A stretch of 54,009 nt of DNA from the NCBI RefSeq assembly GCF_905372525.1, contig NZ_CAJPPN010000012.1:1-54009 (forward strand), in the 5' to 3' direction. This document shows, piece by piece, positions 42,831 through 51,710 of this stretch. This stretch comes from an uncultured Porphyromonas sp. (lineage in GTDB: Bacteria > Bacteroidota > Bacteroidia > Bacteroidales > Porphyromonadaceae). The position numbers were made by a program, and so were the translations under genes. The notes under the pieces were generated by a model. That model ran no database searches, was not told the DNA's origin, and was given only the letters and a program-made list of their open reading frames with translations. How positions within the stretch are numbered: the stretch's first letter is position 1; each line of letters begins with the position of its first letter.

Positions 42831-44714
42831 TTATTTCTGCCTAAAAGGGGTGTAGGCTCTACCTCCGCCCTCAAACTCGCTATTCTTGTAGTACTCTACA
42901 AAGGTCAGACGCAGTGGATGGACAAAGGCTCCGATCATAGCGATCCCGAAGTTGATCCCATGCCCTAGGGCAAGGATCACTAGGGCGAAGAGCCAGCCTA
43001 GTACATGAGCGACCACCGAGGCACCACTCCCCGAGGCGGGGACGCACGATAGGGCTAGCTGGTTGAAGACTCCCCCCAGGATCCCCCCTGTCAGCCCAAT
43101 AGCGAAGAGACGGATATAGGAGAGAGAGTCCCCTAGGAGCCCCGAGGCCGTCTCATAGGTCGTCCAGACACCAGAGCCAAAGTTCACCAAGGGGTTCTTG
43201 CCTGGGCTATTGTAGAAGAAGACCACAAGGGCAGAGAGTCCAGCGAGCCCGTAGAGAGCATAGGTTACGCTCATGGGAAGTATAACACCCGCCATCGGCA
43301 GGGCGTAGGCAAGCCCTGCCGATGAGAGTAGGAGCACCCAAGCAAAGCCAGAGAGGGAGTAGCGCCAGCCCTGCTGTCGTCCCCTCTTGTACGCTCCGAT
43401 AGCCTTAGCTAGGAGCACCTGAATGATCCCGATGACTACCGAGGTCGTCATCATCTTCTCCTGGCTGAAGATGTTCACAGGGCTATGTGCCCAGGGGAGT
43501 TCGATCCCAAAGATACCCCCCATCATGAGTCCGACAGCGAAGGCTCCCGCTCCGAGCCACTGCAGGAGTGTCAGGATGCTAGGGACGGGTCCCTTGCTCC
43601 GTAGACGGACTAGTGTAGTGGCGGCGAGCAAGACTAGACCATAACCTGCATCCCCGAAGCACAGCCCAAAGAAGAGCATGAAGAAGGGAGCAATGAGGTA
43701 CGTCTGGTCGATCTCCTGATAGTTGGGTAGCGAATAGAGCTCTGTGATGAATTCGAAGCTACGGGTGAAGGCATTGTTCTTGAGCTGGATCGGTACTCGC
43801 TCCACCTCAGGATCGAAGTCGATCTGACGGAAGTAGTACCCACGAGCCTGAAGTGCAGCCTCGAAGCTCGGAGCTAGGTCGCTTGGTACAAATCCCTCTA
43901 GGAGCATCAGACGTTCGTCTGCCAGAGCATCCCCCTGCAGACGTACTGTGCCGAAGGTCAGTCGGTTCTCTAGCATCACATCATAGCTCTGCAGAGCCTC
44001 CTCATAGTGGGGGACAGAGGAAGAGAGCTGTCCTCGTACCTCTTGTATCGTCTTCTCCGTAGCCTGGAGCTCAGCCTCTACCTCCCCGATACTCCGCCGA
44101 GGGTGAAGGCACTCAGCCTCTGGGAGCTCGGGGGACTCACCACAGAGATGAAGGAGGACAAAGTACACCTTGCCCGAGCGCTCACTCACCGAGACGACGT
44201 CGTGGCTCTGACAGAAGTCCTCGGTGAAGCGTGACACGGTTAGAGCAAAGAAGCTGAGTGTATAGCCAGCCTCCGAGAGCCTAGCGATCCCTTGGGTAGA
44301 GAACTGCCCCCAAGGAGATACCTCCTGAGCCTCTTGGCTGAGAGCGTTCCTCTGCTCCTGGAGAGTAGCGAGGCGAGCTAGCTGTGCCTCTACCTCTGCG
44401 ATGAGCTGGCGTCCCTCCTCCTCACTGCGGAGTACTTGAGCAGTCGGGGACGACGAGATCGGGGTAGCTTTGCCCTCCGTCGTCTCTGTACCCTCCGTGG
44501 TCTCAGGAGCCTTGCCCGTAGCGTAGGGGCGTAGGGCACGGAGCACCTCTGAGAGGTGTGCCCGCTCACGGATGATCTGCTGTAGCTCCTCTACTTCCTT
44601 GGCCTGCTTCTGCTCCTGTACGTGGACGACCCCGAGGGAGCGGAGCTCTCCGAGGAAGGCCTCATACTCGCGGTGGAAGATGAGGAAGGCATACTTATTC
44701 ATTGGTTGGATCAT
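42831..44714 (-). CDS. ntpI: V-type ATPase subunit I (a-type stator)
   Basis: The 627-residue protein has a long cytoplasmic N-terminal part with coiled-coil (about 60-140, 220-260) and seven or eight C-terminal membrane helices. The essential Arg lies in the helix DSLSYIRLFAIGLTGGILGG. The gene start overlaps the subunit D stop (ATGA). An in-frame ATG four codons later is also possible. It conducts ions against the K ring. Confidence 0.94.
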   Translation of the reverse strand: MIQPMNKYAFLIFHREYEAFLGELRSLGVVHVQEQKQAKEVEELQQIIRERAHLSEVLRALRPYATGKAPETTEGTETTEGKATPISSSPTAQVLRSEEEGRQLIAEVEAQLARLATLQEQRNALSQEAQEVSPWGQFSTQGIARLSEAGYTLSFFALTVSRFTEDFCQSHDVVSVSERSGKVYFVLLHLCGESPELPEAECLHPRRSIGEVEAELQATEKTIQEVRGQLSSSVPHYEEALQSYDVMLENRLTFGTVRLQGDALADERLMLLEGFVPSDLAPSFEAALQARGYYFRQIDFDPEVERVPIQLKNNAFTRSFEFITELYSLPNYQEIDQTYLIAPFFMLFFGLCFGDAGYGLVLLAATTLVRLRSKGPVPSILTLLQWLGAGAFAVGLMMGGIFGIELPWAHSPVNIFSQEKMMTTSVVIGIIQVLLAKAIGAYKRGRQQGWRYSLSGFAWVLLLSSAGLAYALPMAGVILPMSVTYALYGLAGLSALVVFFYNSPGKNPLVNFGSGVWTTYETASGLLGDSLSYIRLFAIGLTGGILGGVFNQLALSCVPASGSGASVVAHVLGWLFALVILALGHGINFGIAMIGAFVHPLRLTFVEYYKNSEFEGGGRAYTPFRQK

Positions 44715-45328
44715 AGGGCAGCACCTCCTTCCTTGAGTGCACGCTTCTCCATATTGGAGCGCATGATCTTCTGCGAAGCCTTGGATAGGCTCTCCTCGTC
44801 CTCGAGGAAACGCTTGATCTTTCGGATGGCATCCTGATAGCCCGGTATCTGTACCTTCTCGAAGAGGTTTACCTTCTGAGTAGTCTTCTTACGGGCATGC
44901 TCTAGGTATTCCATCTTGAGGCGGGTGAACTCTGCCTCGATACCCGTCGTAGCGAGGGTCTTGAGGAGCTCGATGCCCTCCGCCCACCAGCTGGGGGCAT
45001 TGAAGATACTGAAGGGACGTACCTCGTAGTGGATCTCCCCGAGGACTGGGAGTAGGACGCCAGCGATCTTCTTCATCGAGAGATCGACATGGCTGACCGT
45101 GATGAGGCTGGAGTCAAACTCTCCCCATAGTCTGGCCATCCCTTGGTAGCGGAGGAGTTCAGCCTCGAGCTGCACCTCCAGACGCTCGACCTCGGTCTTC
45201 GTCTGCTTGACCTGCTGCCGGAGGGCACTCTCCTTGCTCTTGATCGTGGGCAAGGTGCGTACGCGCATCTTCAGTGCCTTCTCCTGCTGTTGGAGCGAGG
45301 TCTTGTTGTATTGAAATCGTATCGCCAT
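44711..45328 (-). CDS. ntpD: V-type ATPase subunit D (central stalk)
   Basis: The 205-residue protein starts MAIRFQYNKTSLQQQEKALKMR and is mainly two long coiled-coil helices, as in the central shaft of V-type enzymes. It ends with KRFLEDEESLSKASQKIMR. It links the A3B3 head to the rotor. It lies 22 nt after the inserted peptidase gene and overlaps subunit I by 4 nt. A gene for the partner subunit F is not seen. Confidence 0.92.
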   Translation of the reverse strand: MAIRFQYNKTSLQQQEKALKMRVRTLPTIKSKESALRQQVKQTKTEVERLEVQLEAELLRYQGMARLWGEFDSSLITVSHVDLSMKKIAGVLLPVLGEIHYEVRPFSIFNAPSWWAEGIELLKTLATTGIEAEFTRLKMEYLEHARKKTTQKVNLFEKVQIPGYQDAIRKIKRFLEDEESLSKASQKIMRSNMEKRALKEGGAAL

Positions 45329-45350
45329 AAGACGTTTGATGGCTACCTAG

Positions 45351-46004
45351 TTATTCCTTAGTCACGATGGTGAGCTCTCGACCCCGGACGATTATAGCCT
45401 GGTGGTTCGTGATCGGTACGAGAGAGAGTCGGCCACCATACGTAGCGAGCACAGTCTCCGCCATCTCGACGAAGGGGAAGCACCGGTAGTGCGGCAAAGG
45501 ATACTTCTCGATCAAGCCTAGTGCAGCGAAGGAGGTCAGCTCAGGAGCCGCCTGGGTCTCATCCATTAGCTGAACATACTCGATGCTAGGTGCCAGGATC
45601 ACCGACCCTGCCGACTCGCCTATATAAGGTTTTCCTCTCTCTATTTCCCGCTGGATAAGCTTATCCGCACCTTTACGCTTCAGTTCCTGAAGGAGGTAGA
45701 AGGCATTGCCTCCCGAGATGTAGATAAGATCCCCCCGAGAGAGCGAGGCCTCAATCTCCTCGGCCGAAGCCTCTGCGACATCCAAGGGCTCGACCCTCAG
45801 CCCCAGCTGCTCCAAGGCCTCTCGCCCCAGCCCGACATACCCCGTATAGGACTCCGGGATGCTAGCTGTGGGGATAAAGGTGACGACCTTCTCCCGTAGC
45901 TCCATAGGGCAGGCTTGCTCTAGTAGAGGAGCTACATCGGCGAAAGAGGAGCAGAGGAAAAGGAAGATATTTGGGTTCATTCTCTGGAAGATATTTGGGT
46001 TCAT
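45351..46004 (-). CDS. pepE: peptidase E-like (S51 family) protein inside V-ATPase operon
   Basis: The 217-residue cytoplasmic protein has the class I glutaminase-like fold of S51 peptidases. The nucleophile elbow GESAGS holds Ser131, with GGNAFYLLQ upstream and PHY (His172) after it; Asp148 is a candidate third member. S51 enzymes such as PepE release N-terminal Asp from dipeptides. It sits 81 nt after subunit B and 22 nt before subunit D, on the same strand. Residues 1-8 are repeated exactly as the start of a 24-bp tandem duplication, giving two in-frame ATGs (46004 and 45980); either gives a complete domain. Confidence 0.82.
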   Translation of the reverse strand: MNPNIFQRMNPNIFLFLCSSFADVAPLLEQACPMELREKVVTFIPTASIPESYTGYVGLGREALEQLGLRVEPLDVAEASAEEIEASLSRGDLIYISGGNAFYLLQELKRKGADKLIQREIERGKPYIGESAGSVILAPSIEYVQLMDETQAAPELTSFAALGLIEKYPLPHYRCFPFVEMAETVLATYGGRLSLVPITNHQAIIVRGRELTIVTKE

Positions 46005-46010
46005 TCTCTG
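45963..46010 (-). repeat. 24-bp tandem duplication over the pepE start codon
   Basis: Positions 45963-45986 and 45987-46010 are identical 24-bp copies, each holding an ATG and five further codons (MNPNIF). The duplication is in frame. It doubles the translation-start region of pepE. Confidence 0.95.
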
Positions 46011-46040
46011 TACTATTTGACTCTACCAGCCACACCTATA

Positions 46041-46056
46041 GGGAGCGGAGGCTCCC
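46041..46056 (-). other. hairpin in the gap between subunit B and pepE
   Basis: GGGAGC (46041-46046) and GCTCCC (46051-46056) form a 6-bp stem with a 4-nt loop in the 81-nt gap. It may attenuate expression of the downstream genes or be incidental. Confidence 0.4.
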
Positions 46057-46085
46057 CGTGGGCCAACATACTGTCGCGAGCTCCC

Positions 46086-47408
46086 TTAGGCCTTAGGCCA
46101 GTATTTATCGACGAGGGACTGCTTGATATTCACCTCTGCTGGACGGAAGTACCGACCGAAGAGATGCCATGCCGTATCGAGCATCTGCTCGGTATCGATA
46201 TTGACGTCGATAGCGAGGAGCTCACGGGAGTAGTCCGCAGCGAAGCTCAGGGCACGCTCATCGTAGTCCGTGAGGTCAAAGCCATTCTCGCGCTTGGTCT
46301 CTGCCCCTGAGGCATCAGAGAAGAGGCGTACGGCGGCATTCATCACCTGAGGATGATCCTCTCTGGTCTTCTTACCGATGACGAGCTGCTTGAGACGAGA
46401 GAGCGAACGGAAGGGGTCGATGATGACCTTCCCCACGTTGCTATCTCGGCGCAGATAGAGCTGTCCCTCGGTGATGTACCCTGTATTGTCAGGTACAGCG
46501 TGCGTGATGTCTCCACCCGAGAGCGTCGTCACAGCGATGATCGTGATGGAGCCACCGTCGGGGAACTGTACGGCCTTCTCGTAGATCTTCGCTAGGTCGG
46601 AGTACAGCGAGCCTGGCATAGAGTCCTTAGAGGGGATCTGGTCCATACGGTTGGAGACGATAGCCAGTGCGTCGGCATAGTTCGTCATGTCCGTCAGTAG
46701 GACGAGTACCTTCTCCTGCTGCTCTACGGCGAAGTACTCGGCAGCCGAGAGAGCCATATCGGGGATGAGGAGTCGCTCTACGGAGGGGTCCTCAGTGGTG
46801 TTGATGAAGCTCACGATGCGGTCAAGTGCCCCTGCGTTGCTGAAGGTATTCTTGAAGAACAGGTAGTCATCATTCGTCATACCCATCCCCCCGAGGATGA
46901 TCTTATCGCTCTTGGCTCGTAGGGCGACCATAGCCATCACCTCATTGAAGGGCTGGTCTGGGTCGGCAAAGAAGGGGATCTTCTGCCCAGTCACTAGGGT
47001 GTTATTGAGGTCAATACCTGCGATCCCAGTGGCGATGAGCTCAGAGGGCTGCTCTCGTCGGACAGGATTCACACTAGGGCCTCCGATCTCTACCTCCTTA
47101 CCCGAGACAGCGGGACCGCCGTCGATAGGCTCCCCGTAGGCGTTGAAGAACCGACCCACGAGCTGTGGCCCGACCTGGAGTGAGGGAGCCTTGCCTAGGA
47201 AGATAACCTCCGCATTGGTAGGGATACCCTCTGTGCCCCCGAAGACCTGTAGGGTCACCTCGTCCCCCATGATACGTACGACCTGAGCTAGACGTCCATC
47301 GATCGTGGCTAGCTCTTCATTACCCACCCCTGTAGCACGTAGCGTACAGGTAGCCTTGGTGATGTTGTCGATCCTGGTGTATATCTTTTGGAATGCTTTT
47401 GCTGCCAT
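46086..47408 (-). CDS. ntpB: V-type ATPase subunit B
   Basis: The 440-residue non-catalytic nucleotide-binding subunit has VNPVRREQPSELIATGIAGI near residue 115 and the segment VLVLLTDMTNYADALAIVSNRMDQ, typical of B subunits. The Walker A Lys of catalytic subunits is absent, as expected (TGQKIPFFADPDQPF). It alternates with A in the head. It follows A by 6 nt. Confidence 0.96.
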   Translation of the reverse strand: MAAKAFQKIYTRIDNITKATCTLRATGVGNEELATIDGRLAQVVRIMGDEVTLQVFGGTEGIPTNAEVIFLGKAPSLQVGPQLVGRFFNAYGEPIDGGPAVSGKEVEIGGPSVNPVRREQPSELIATGIAGIDLNNTLVTGQKIPFFADPDQPFNEVMAMVALRAKSDKIILGGMGMTNDDYLFFKNTFSNAGALDRIVSFINTTEDPSVERLLIPDMALSAAEYFAVEQQEKVLVLLTDMTNYADALAIVSNRMDQIPSKDSMPGSLYSDLAKIYEKAVQFPDGGSITIIAVTTLSGGDITHAVPDNTGYITEGQLYLRRDSNVGKVIIDPFRSLSRLKQLVIGKKTREDHPQVMNAAVRLFSDASGAETKRENGFDLTDYDERALSFAADYSRELLAIDVNIDTEQMLDTAWHLFGRYFRPAEVNIKQSLVDKYWPKA

Positions 47409-47414
47409 AGTCGT

Positions 47415-49172
47415 TTAGTTTTTTGTCCGCTGAGCGACGAGAGCCTCTACCTGTGCCTCGTTGCGAGAGAATTCCTCGCTGGGGTAGATGGCATAGTTCA
47501 TCTGCTTGAAGGCATTGATCAGCTCCTTGAAATACTCACTAACCTCGGTGAAGGATTCGAAGGAGAACTCTGTCCGACAGATCTGCATCACCTTGTCTAC
47601 CATGTAGTGCTGTCGCTCTAGCGAGCAGTTGCAGTCGATCTCGTCAAAGGCATCCTGCTGACAGATCACGAAGTCGATGAGCTCACTCTTCCAGAAGGTC
47701 ACGTGGTAGTCCAGGGGCACACCATCGTCCCCGAGGATATTGATCTGCTCTGAGATCTCCTTCCCCTGCTGTAGACGACGCTTGAGTTCATTGACCTCAG
47801 CGATCCAGTCAGCGCTGATACGCTCTCGGACATAGGCCTGGAACTCGGGGTACTCTAGGTACTTCGAGTAGCTATCTATAGGATTGACGGCGGGGTAACG
47901 CTTGCGGTCGGCGCGCTCCTGCTCGAGGGCATAGAAGCAGCGGGCTACCTTCTTTGTATTCTCCGTCACGGGTTCCTTGAGGTTCCCCCCTGCAGGTGAT
48001 ACTGTACCGATGAAGGTCACAGATCCTGTCTTCCCATTATTGAGGTGGACGAAGCCTGCACGTGCATAGAAGTTAGCTACGATAGCAGAGAGGTCCATAG
48101 GGAAGGCATCAGGGCCTGGGAGCTCCTCTAGGCGATTGGACATCTCACGAAGCGCCTGTGCCCAGCGGGAGGTAGAGTCAGCCATCAGGAGCACCTTCAG
48201 CCCCATCGAGCGATAATATTCCGCGATGGTCATAGCGGTGTAGACCGAGGCCTCACGAGCGGCGACTGGCATGTTGGAGGTATTGGCGATGATGATCGTA
48301 CGCTCCATCAGAGGGCGACCCGTATTGGGGTCCTTGAGTTCGGGGAATTCCTTGAAGACCTCCACGACCTCATTAGCACGCTCACCGCAAGCGGCGATGA
48401 TGACGATATCGGCCTCTGCCTGCTTACTGATAGCGTGCTGGAGCACCGTCTTACCCGTACCGAAGGGGCCAGGGATGAAGCCCGTCCCCCCCTCTACGAT
48501 GGGGTTCATCGTGTCGATCATACGCACCCCAGTCTCTAGGAGCTTGTGAGGGCGAGGCTTCTCGGCATAGCAGGTGATGGGTCGCTTGACGGGCCACTTC
48601 TGCTCCATGGTCAGGGGATACTCTGTGCCCGCCTCATCAGTGAGGATCGCTATGGTATCCTTGACAGTGTATGCACCCTCTGGGGCGATGCTCTTGATAC
48701 TATAGAGCCCCTCTAGGGTGAAGGGGACCATGATCTTGATCGGCTGATAGTTCTCTATCACCTCGCCGAGCCAAGCTCCACTAGCGACACGGTCGCCCAC
48801 CTGAGCTAGGGGCTTGAAGTCCCACTGCTTATCCTCGTCTAGGGGATAGGTGTAGGTACCACGGCTGAGGAAGACGCCCTCCATCTTGTCGAGGTCGTTC
48901 TGTAGCCCATCATAGTTCTTGGAGAGCATCCCTGGACCTAGGGTGACCTCGAGCATGTGTCCCTCGAAGGTCACGGGGTCACCGATCCGCATACCACGGG
49001 TGGACTCGAAGACCTGCGCATAGGCATTCTTACCGATCACCTTGATGACCTCACTCATGAGGGCGACACCATCGACAGTGATATAGCAGATCTCGTTCTG
49101 CGCCACGGGTCCGTCAGCCTCGATGGTCACGAGGTTACCGACGACCCCCTTTACTATACCTTTTGTTGCCAT
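47415..49172 (-). CDS. ntpA: V-type ATPase catalytic subunit A
   Basis: The 585-residue subunit has the Walker A motif GPFGTGKTVLQ near residue 240, the catalytic Glu in ACGERANEVVEV, the Walker B-like VLLMADSTSRWAQALREM, and the non-homologous bulge region typical of A subunits. It hydrolyses or makes ATP. It is 51 nt after the DUF2764 gene. Confidence 0.97.
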   Translation of the reverse strand: MATKGIVKGVVGNLVTIEADGPVAQNEICYITVDGVALMSEVIKVIGKNAYAQVFESTRGMRIGDPVTFEGHMLEVTLGPGMLSKNYDGLQNDLDKMEGVFLSRGTYTYPLDEDKQWDFKPLAQVGDRVASGAWLGEVIENYQPIKIMVPFTLEGLYSIKSIAPEGAYTVKDTIAILTDEAGTEYPLTMEQKWPVKRPITCYAEKPRPHKLLETGVRMIDTMNPIVEGGTGFIPGPFGTGKTVLQHAISKQAEADIVIIAACGERANEVVEVFKEFPELKDPNTGRPLMERTIIIANTSNMPVAAREASVYTAMTIAEYYRSMGLKVLLMADSTSRWAQALREMSNRLEELPGPDAFPMDLSAIVANFYARAGFVHLNNGKTGSVTFIGTVSPAGGNLKEPVTENTKKVARCFYALEQERADRKRYPAVNPIDSYSKYLEYPEFQAYVRERISADWIAEVNELKRRLQQGKEISEQINILGDDGVPLDYHVTFWKSELIDFVICQQDAFDEIDCNCSLERQHYMVDKVMQICRTEFSFESFTEVSEYFKELINAFKQMNYAIYPSEEFSRNEAQVEALVAQRTKN

Positions 49173-49223
49173 TCTATCGTATTCTATTCTTTATTCCTTG
49201 GTTCTGTGTAGGGTGCTGACGCT

Positions 49224-50159
49224 CTAGTGGTGCTGACGCCGCTTGAAGTCCTGCAGCACCCGTGCGCTCTCGCCCTTGAGGCCGAGGACGATCTCCCTAA
49301 AGGTACGCTCACCCGTTGCCTCGTCGAGCCGAGACCATCGCTCTAGGATCGAGAGGCGGAGGTAGTAGCAGAGCACATTGTCTATATCGAAGACACGGAC
49401 AAATGTCCATTCGTCCATCCACTGCCACTTCATTAGGTCGAGCAGGCGCTCTCGGCGGGCGATGTCCCGCTCCTCAGCGATACGAAGGACGTCTCCTAGA
49501 TAGGGGAGCTCCCCAGCCAGATCGAAGTCCTTGGCTCGGGAGTGTCTCAGGTGCTCCTCGACCTCTCCCTCCCCGACGATGTAGCTACTCGGATCCCAGC
49601 CGAGGCGACGACAGGTGGAGACGGCGAGGATATTACGGATATTCTTGTTCAGACGGAACCACGCCCTCAGGAAGGAGCTACTAGAGCGCTCTGCCCAGTC
49701 ATAGTAGTACTGTGCTAGGAGGTTCTCTAGCGTGAGGCGATCCTCCCCGATCTCATCGATCCGAGCAGTACGCACCTCGGCATCACTCAGCTCATCGGGG
49801 ACGAAGAAGAGATCATAGACGAAGTGAGCCTGATAGGCAGGCACACCTCGCTCTCTGGGTAGCTTACTCCCACGGCTCGCTGCATCGACTACGGCATGTA
49901 GGCAGGCAAAGGGCTCCTCCGCCTCCTCCCCAGACTCTGGTAGCTCACGTGCAGAGGCTCCCCCGGCCCAGAGGCTGAGGACCCAGTCTAGGAGCCTAGG
50001 GTGCTCCTGCTCTAGGTGTAGGAGCTCCAGATAGGCACGGTCATGTGAGGTGAGTAGGGATTGTAGGTCGGCATAGTAGTCCGCCACACTCAGTGGCGGA
50101 CGCTGCATCTCAGCAGTTAAGGTGGGTAACCCAGAGACTAGGGCATAGTACTTAGCCAT
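49224..50159 (-). CDS. DUF2764 family protein of V-ATPase operon
   Basis: The 311-residue helical protein starts MAKYYALVSGLPTL and matches the DUF2764 genes found between subunits E and A in Bacteroidota and spirochaete operons. That is the place where other operons carry subunit C, so it probably does the same job, linking the head and stators. Identity with subunit C cannot be seen by eye. Confidence 0.82.
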   Translation of the reverse strand: MAKYYALVSGLPTLTAEMQRPPLSVADYYADLQSLLTSHDRAYLELLHLEQEHPRLLDWVLSLWAGGASARELPESGEEAEEPFACLHAVVDAASRGSKLPRERGVPAYQAHFVYDLFFVPDELSDAEVRTARIDEIGEDRLTLENLLAQYYYDWAERSSSSFLRAWFRLNKNIRNILAVSTCRRLGWDPSSYIVGEGEVEEHLRHSRAKDFDLAGELPYLGDVLRIAEERDIARRERLLDLMKWQWMDEWTFVRVFDIDNVLCYYLRLSILERWSRLDEATGERTFREIVLGLKGESARVLQDFKRRQHH

Positions 50160-50177
50160 TGCACTTCCGGCTTGGTA

Positions 50178-50768
50178 TTAGAAGAGCATCTTGGTCATCT
50201 CTGGACGAAGGAAGCTCTTAAATAGCTCCACGAACTCTGCTTCACCGAACTGTACTCGGAAGCTCCCATCTCGTGGTGCGATAGCGAAGTCCGTCGGCTT
50301 ACCAGCCACTTCACGGATCGTCACGCCCTGCTCCAGCAGTCCCTTGGCATGAGCAGTGAAGTAGGCTCTGAGGCTATCAGCATCTGCCGTCGTGATCTCG
50401 AGCCCGTGGGAGAGGTCAAATCGCTCAGCGAGCCTCAGGATTAGCCCCTGCACGAAGGCCTTGTCTGTCGTGAGGGCTTGTACACTCGACTTAGCCACTT
50501 CGCCCTGGATCTGCTCGGCCACACTACTCTTGAGGGACTCGATGAGCTGGGTGGAGTAGAGCCGTAGCTCGGACTCGGTATTCTTCCTCAGCTCAGCGGA
50601 GCGTACCTCGGCGGAGCGGATGATCTCCTCAGCGCGACGGCTAGCCTCTGCCTCTATCTTCTGAGCCTTGGCCTCTGCCTCCGCGATTAGGCGGTTGGCC
50701 TCGACTTGACCCTTCTCGACACCCTCTGTGTAGATCTTGTCCGTCAGTTCTTGAATCTTTGCGTCCAT
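50178..50768 (-). CDS. ntpE: V-type ATPase subunit E (peripheral stalk)
   Basis: The 196-residue protein has a long N-terminal Glu/Ala/Arg coiled-coil (VEANRLIAEAEAKAQKIEAE through residue 80) and a C-terminal globular part, as in E subunits. It forms the stator stalk. It is the first gene of the operon; a -7 box lies about 70 nt upstream. A subunit G/H gene, the usual partner, is not seen. Confidence 0.88.
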   Translation of the reverse strand: MDAKIQELTDKIYTEGVEKGQVEANRLIAEAEAKAQKIEAEASRRAEEIIRSAEVRSAELRKNTESELRLYSTQLIESLKSSVAEQIQGEVAKSSVQALTTDKAFVQGLILRLAERFDLSHGLEITTADADSLRAYFTAHAKGLLEQGVTIREVAGKPTDFAIAPRDGSFRVQFGEAEFVELFKSFLRPEMTKMLF

Positions 50769-50833
50769 ATCTGATTATGTTTGTTGGTCGGCGATAACGG
50801 CGCAGGAAGAGGATGCCCCTCCAAGCGTCGTAG

Positions 50834-50862
50834 CAAAGGTAGCAAATAATTCCAAAGAGCAA
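50834..50862 (-). promoter_or_regulatory. promoter of the V-ATPase operon
   Basis: The minus strand reads TACCTTTG (50841-50834), with TTG (50862-50860) 18 nt upstream, slightly closer than the usual 19-21. Confidence 0.65.
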
Positions 50863-51326
50863 TAGCTCCCAGAAACTCCCCCACAAAAGGTCTCCTCTAG
50901 TCCACTATTCACCGAGGAATAGCCCCCACGACTGCCCCTCCGACATCCCCCTCTCTAGGCCAGTCGTCTCCACCCCAAGCGTTAGGAGGAAGCAAGGAGC
51001 CCCCCCACTTGGGGGAACAGCCCTCCCAACGCCCTCCGCATCGGGCATACCGAGAGGGTCACTAGAGAGCATACCGATAGAGGGGGGCATAGGACATATA
51101 ATGCTCATACCCGTGACCCTTGTAAGGCGATGGATACGAACATACCGCGTCCACCCTAGGGAGCATACCGAGTCCTCTAGCCCTCTCTCGGGAAGCGCTT
51201 CATGACTACCCACAGGGCTGACGTACGAAAGCACTAGAGGCCGAAGACAAAGTAATCGAGAAGCACACACCGAAGATAGAAACACCTGTATTCTAGGCAT
51301 AAACGCGCCAAGGATACACCTACTAT
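50863..51326. other. divergent intergenic region, left part
   Basis: No gene is supported. A 158-codon open frame on the minus strand lacks any family signature, and its codon composition looks like non-coding GC-rich DNA. It leads into copy C of the 92-bp repeat. Confidence 0.5.
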
Positions 51327-51418
51327 CTAGGAGGGAAAAGTGTACACGTGTGTACACAACAGTATACCCACGTGTATACAACTGTGTACACGCGTGTACA
51401 CAACATCGCTCTAGGTAT
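51327..51418 (+). repeat. 92-bp triple-palindrome repeat, copy C
   Basis: The head is CTAGGAGGGAAAA. The units are at 51340-51357, 51362-51379 and 51384-51401 with spacers AACA and AACT, and the 17-nt tail ends CTCTAGGTAT. Units 1 and 3 have arms GTGTAC/GTACAC; unit 2 has GTATAC on both arms. TAGGGCTC follows 8 nt after the tail. It lies between divergent ntpE and the IS5-type transposase, with its tail toward the transposase. Confidence 0.93.
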
Positions 51419-51710
51419 GTCCTTTATAGGGCTCTCGTATGCAGCTCTCCTCGGAGCTAACGCTAGGAGCTCCAGAGACACAGATAAGATTCAATGGGAC
51501 ACATAATTAGCACCCCAAAAGCGACCAAGATGGCTGAATACAAACAAGAGATCATGCATCAGCCCTGCCCCCCTTCCAGCATCACTTGCCCCCCACACAC
51601 TACATTATATATATGAGACCATTGCACGGTATTCAAAGGTGTACAGGGTTGTGGTTACTTCATATATCACTGATATTTAGCATCTTCATAACCAAAACAG
51701 TCATATAGCT

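Noticed and set aside
50905..51381. 158-codon minus-strand open frame in the divergent region
   Set aside because: No family signature or plausible start context; it runs through the 92-bp palindromic repeat, and its composition looks like non-coding GC-rich DNA.
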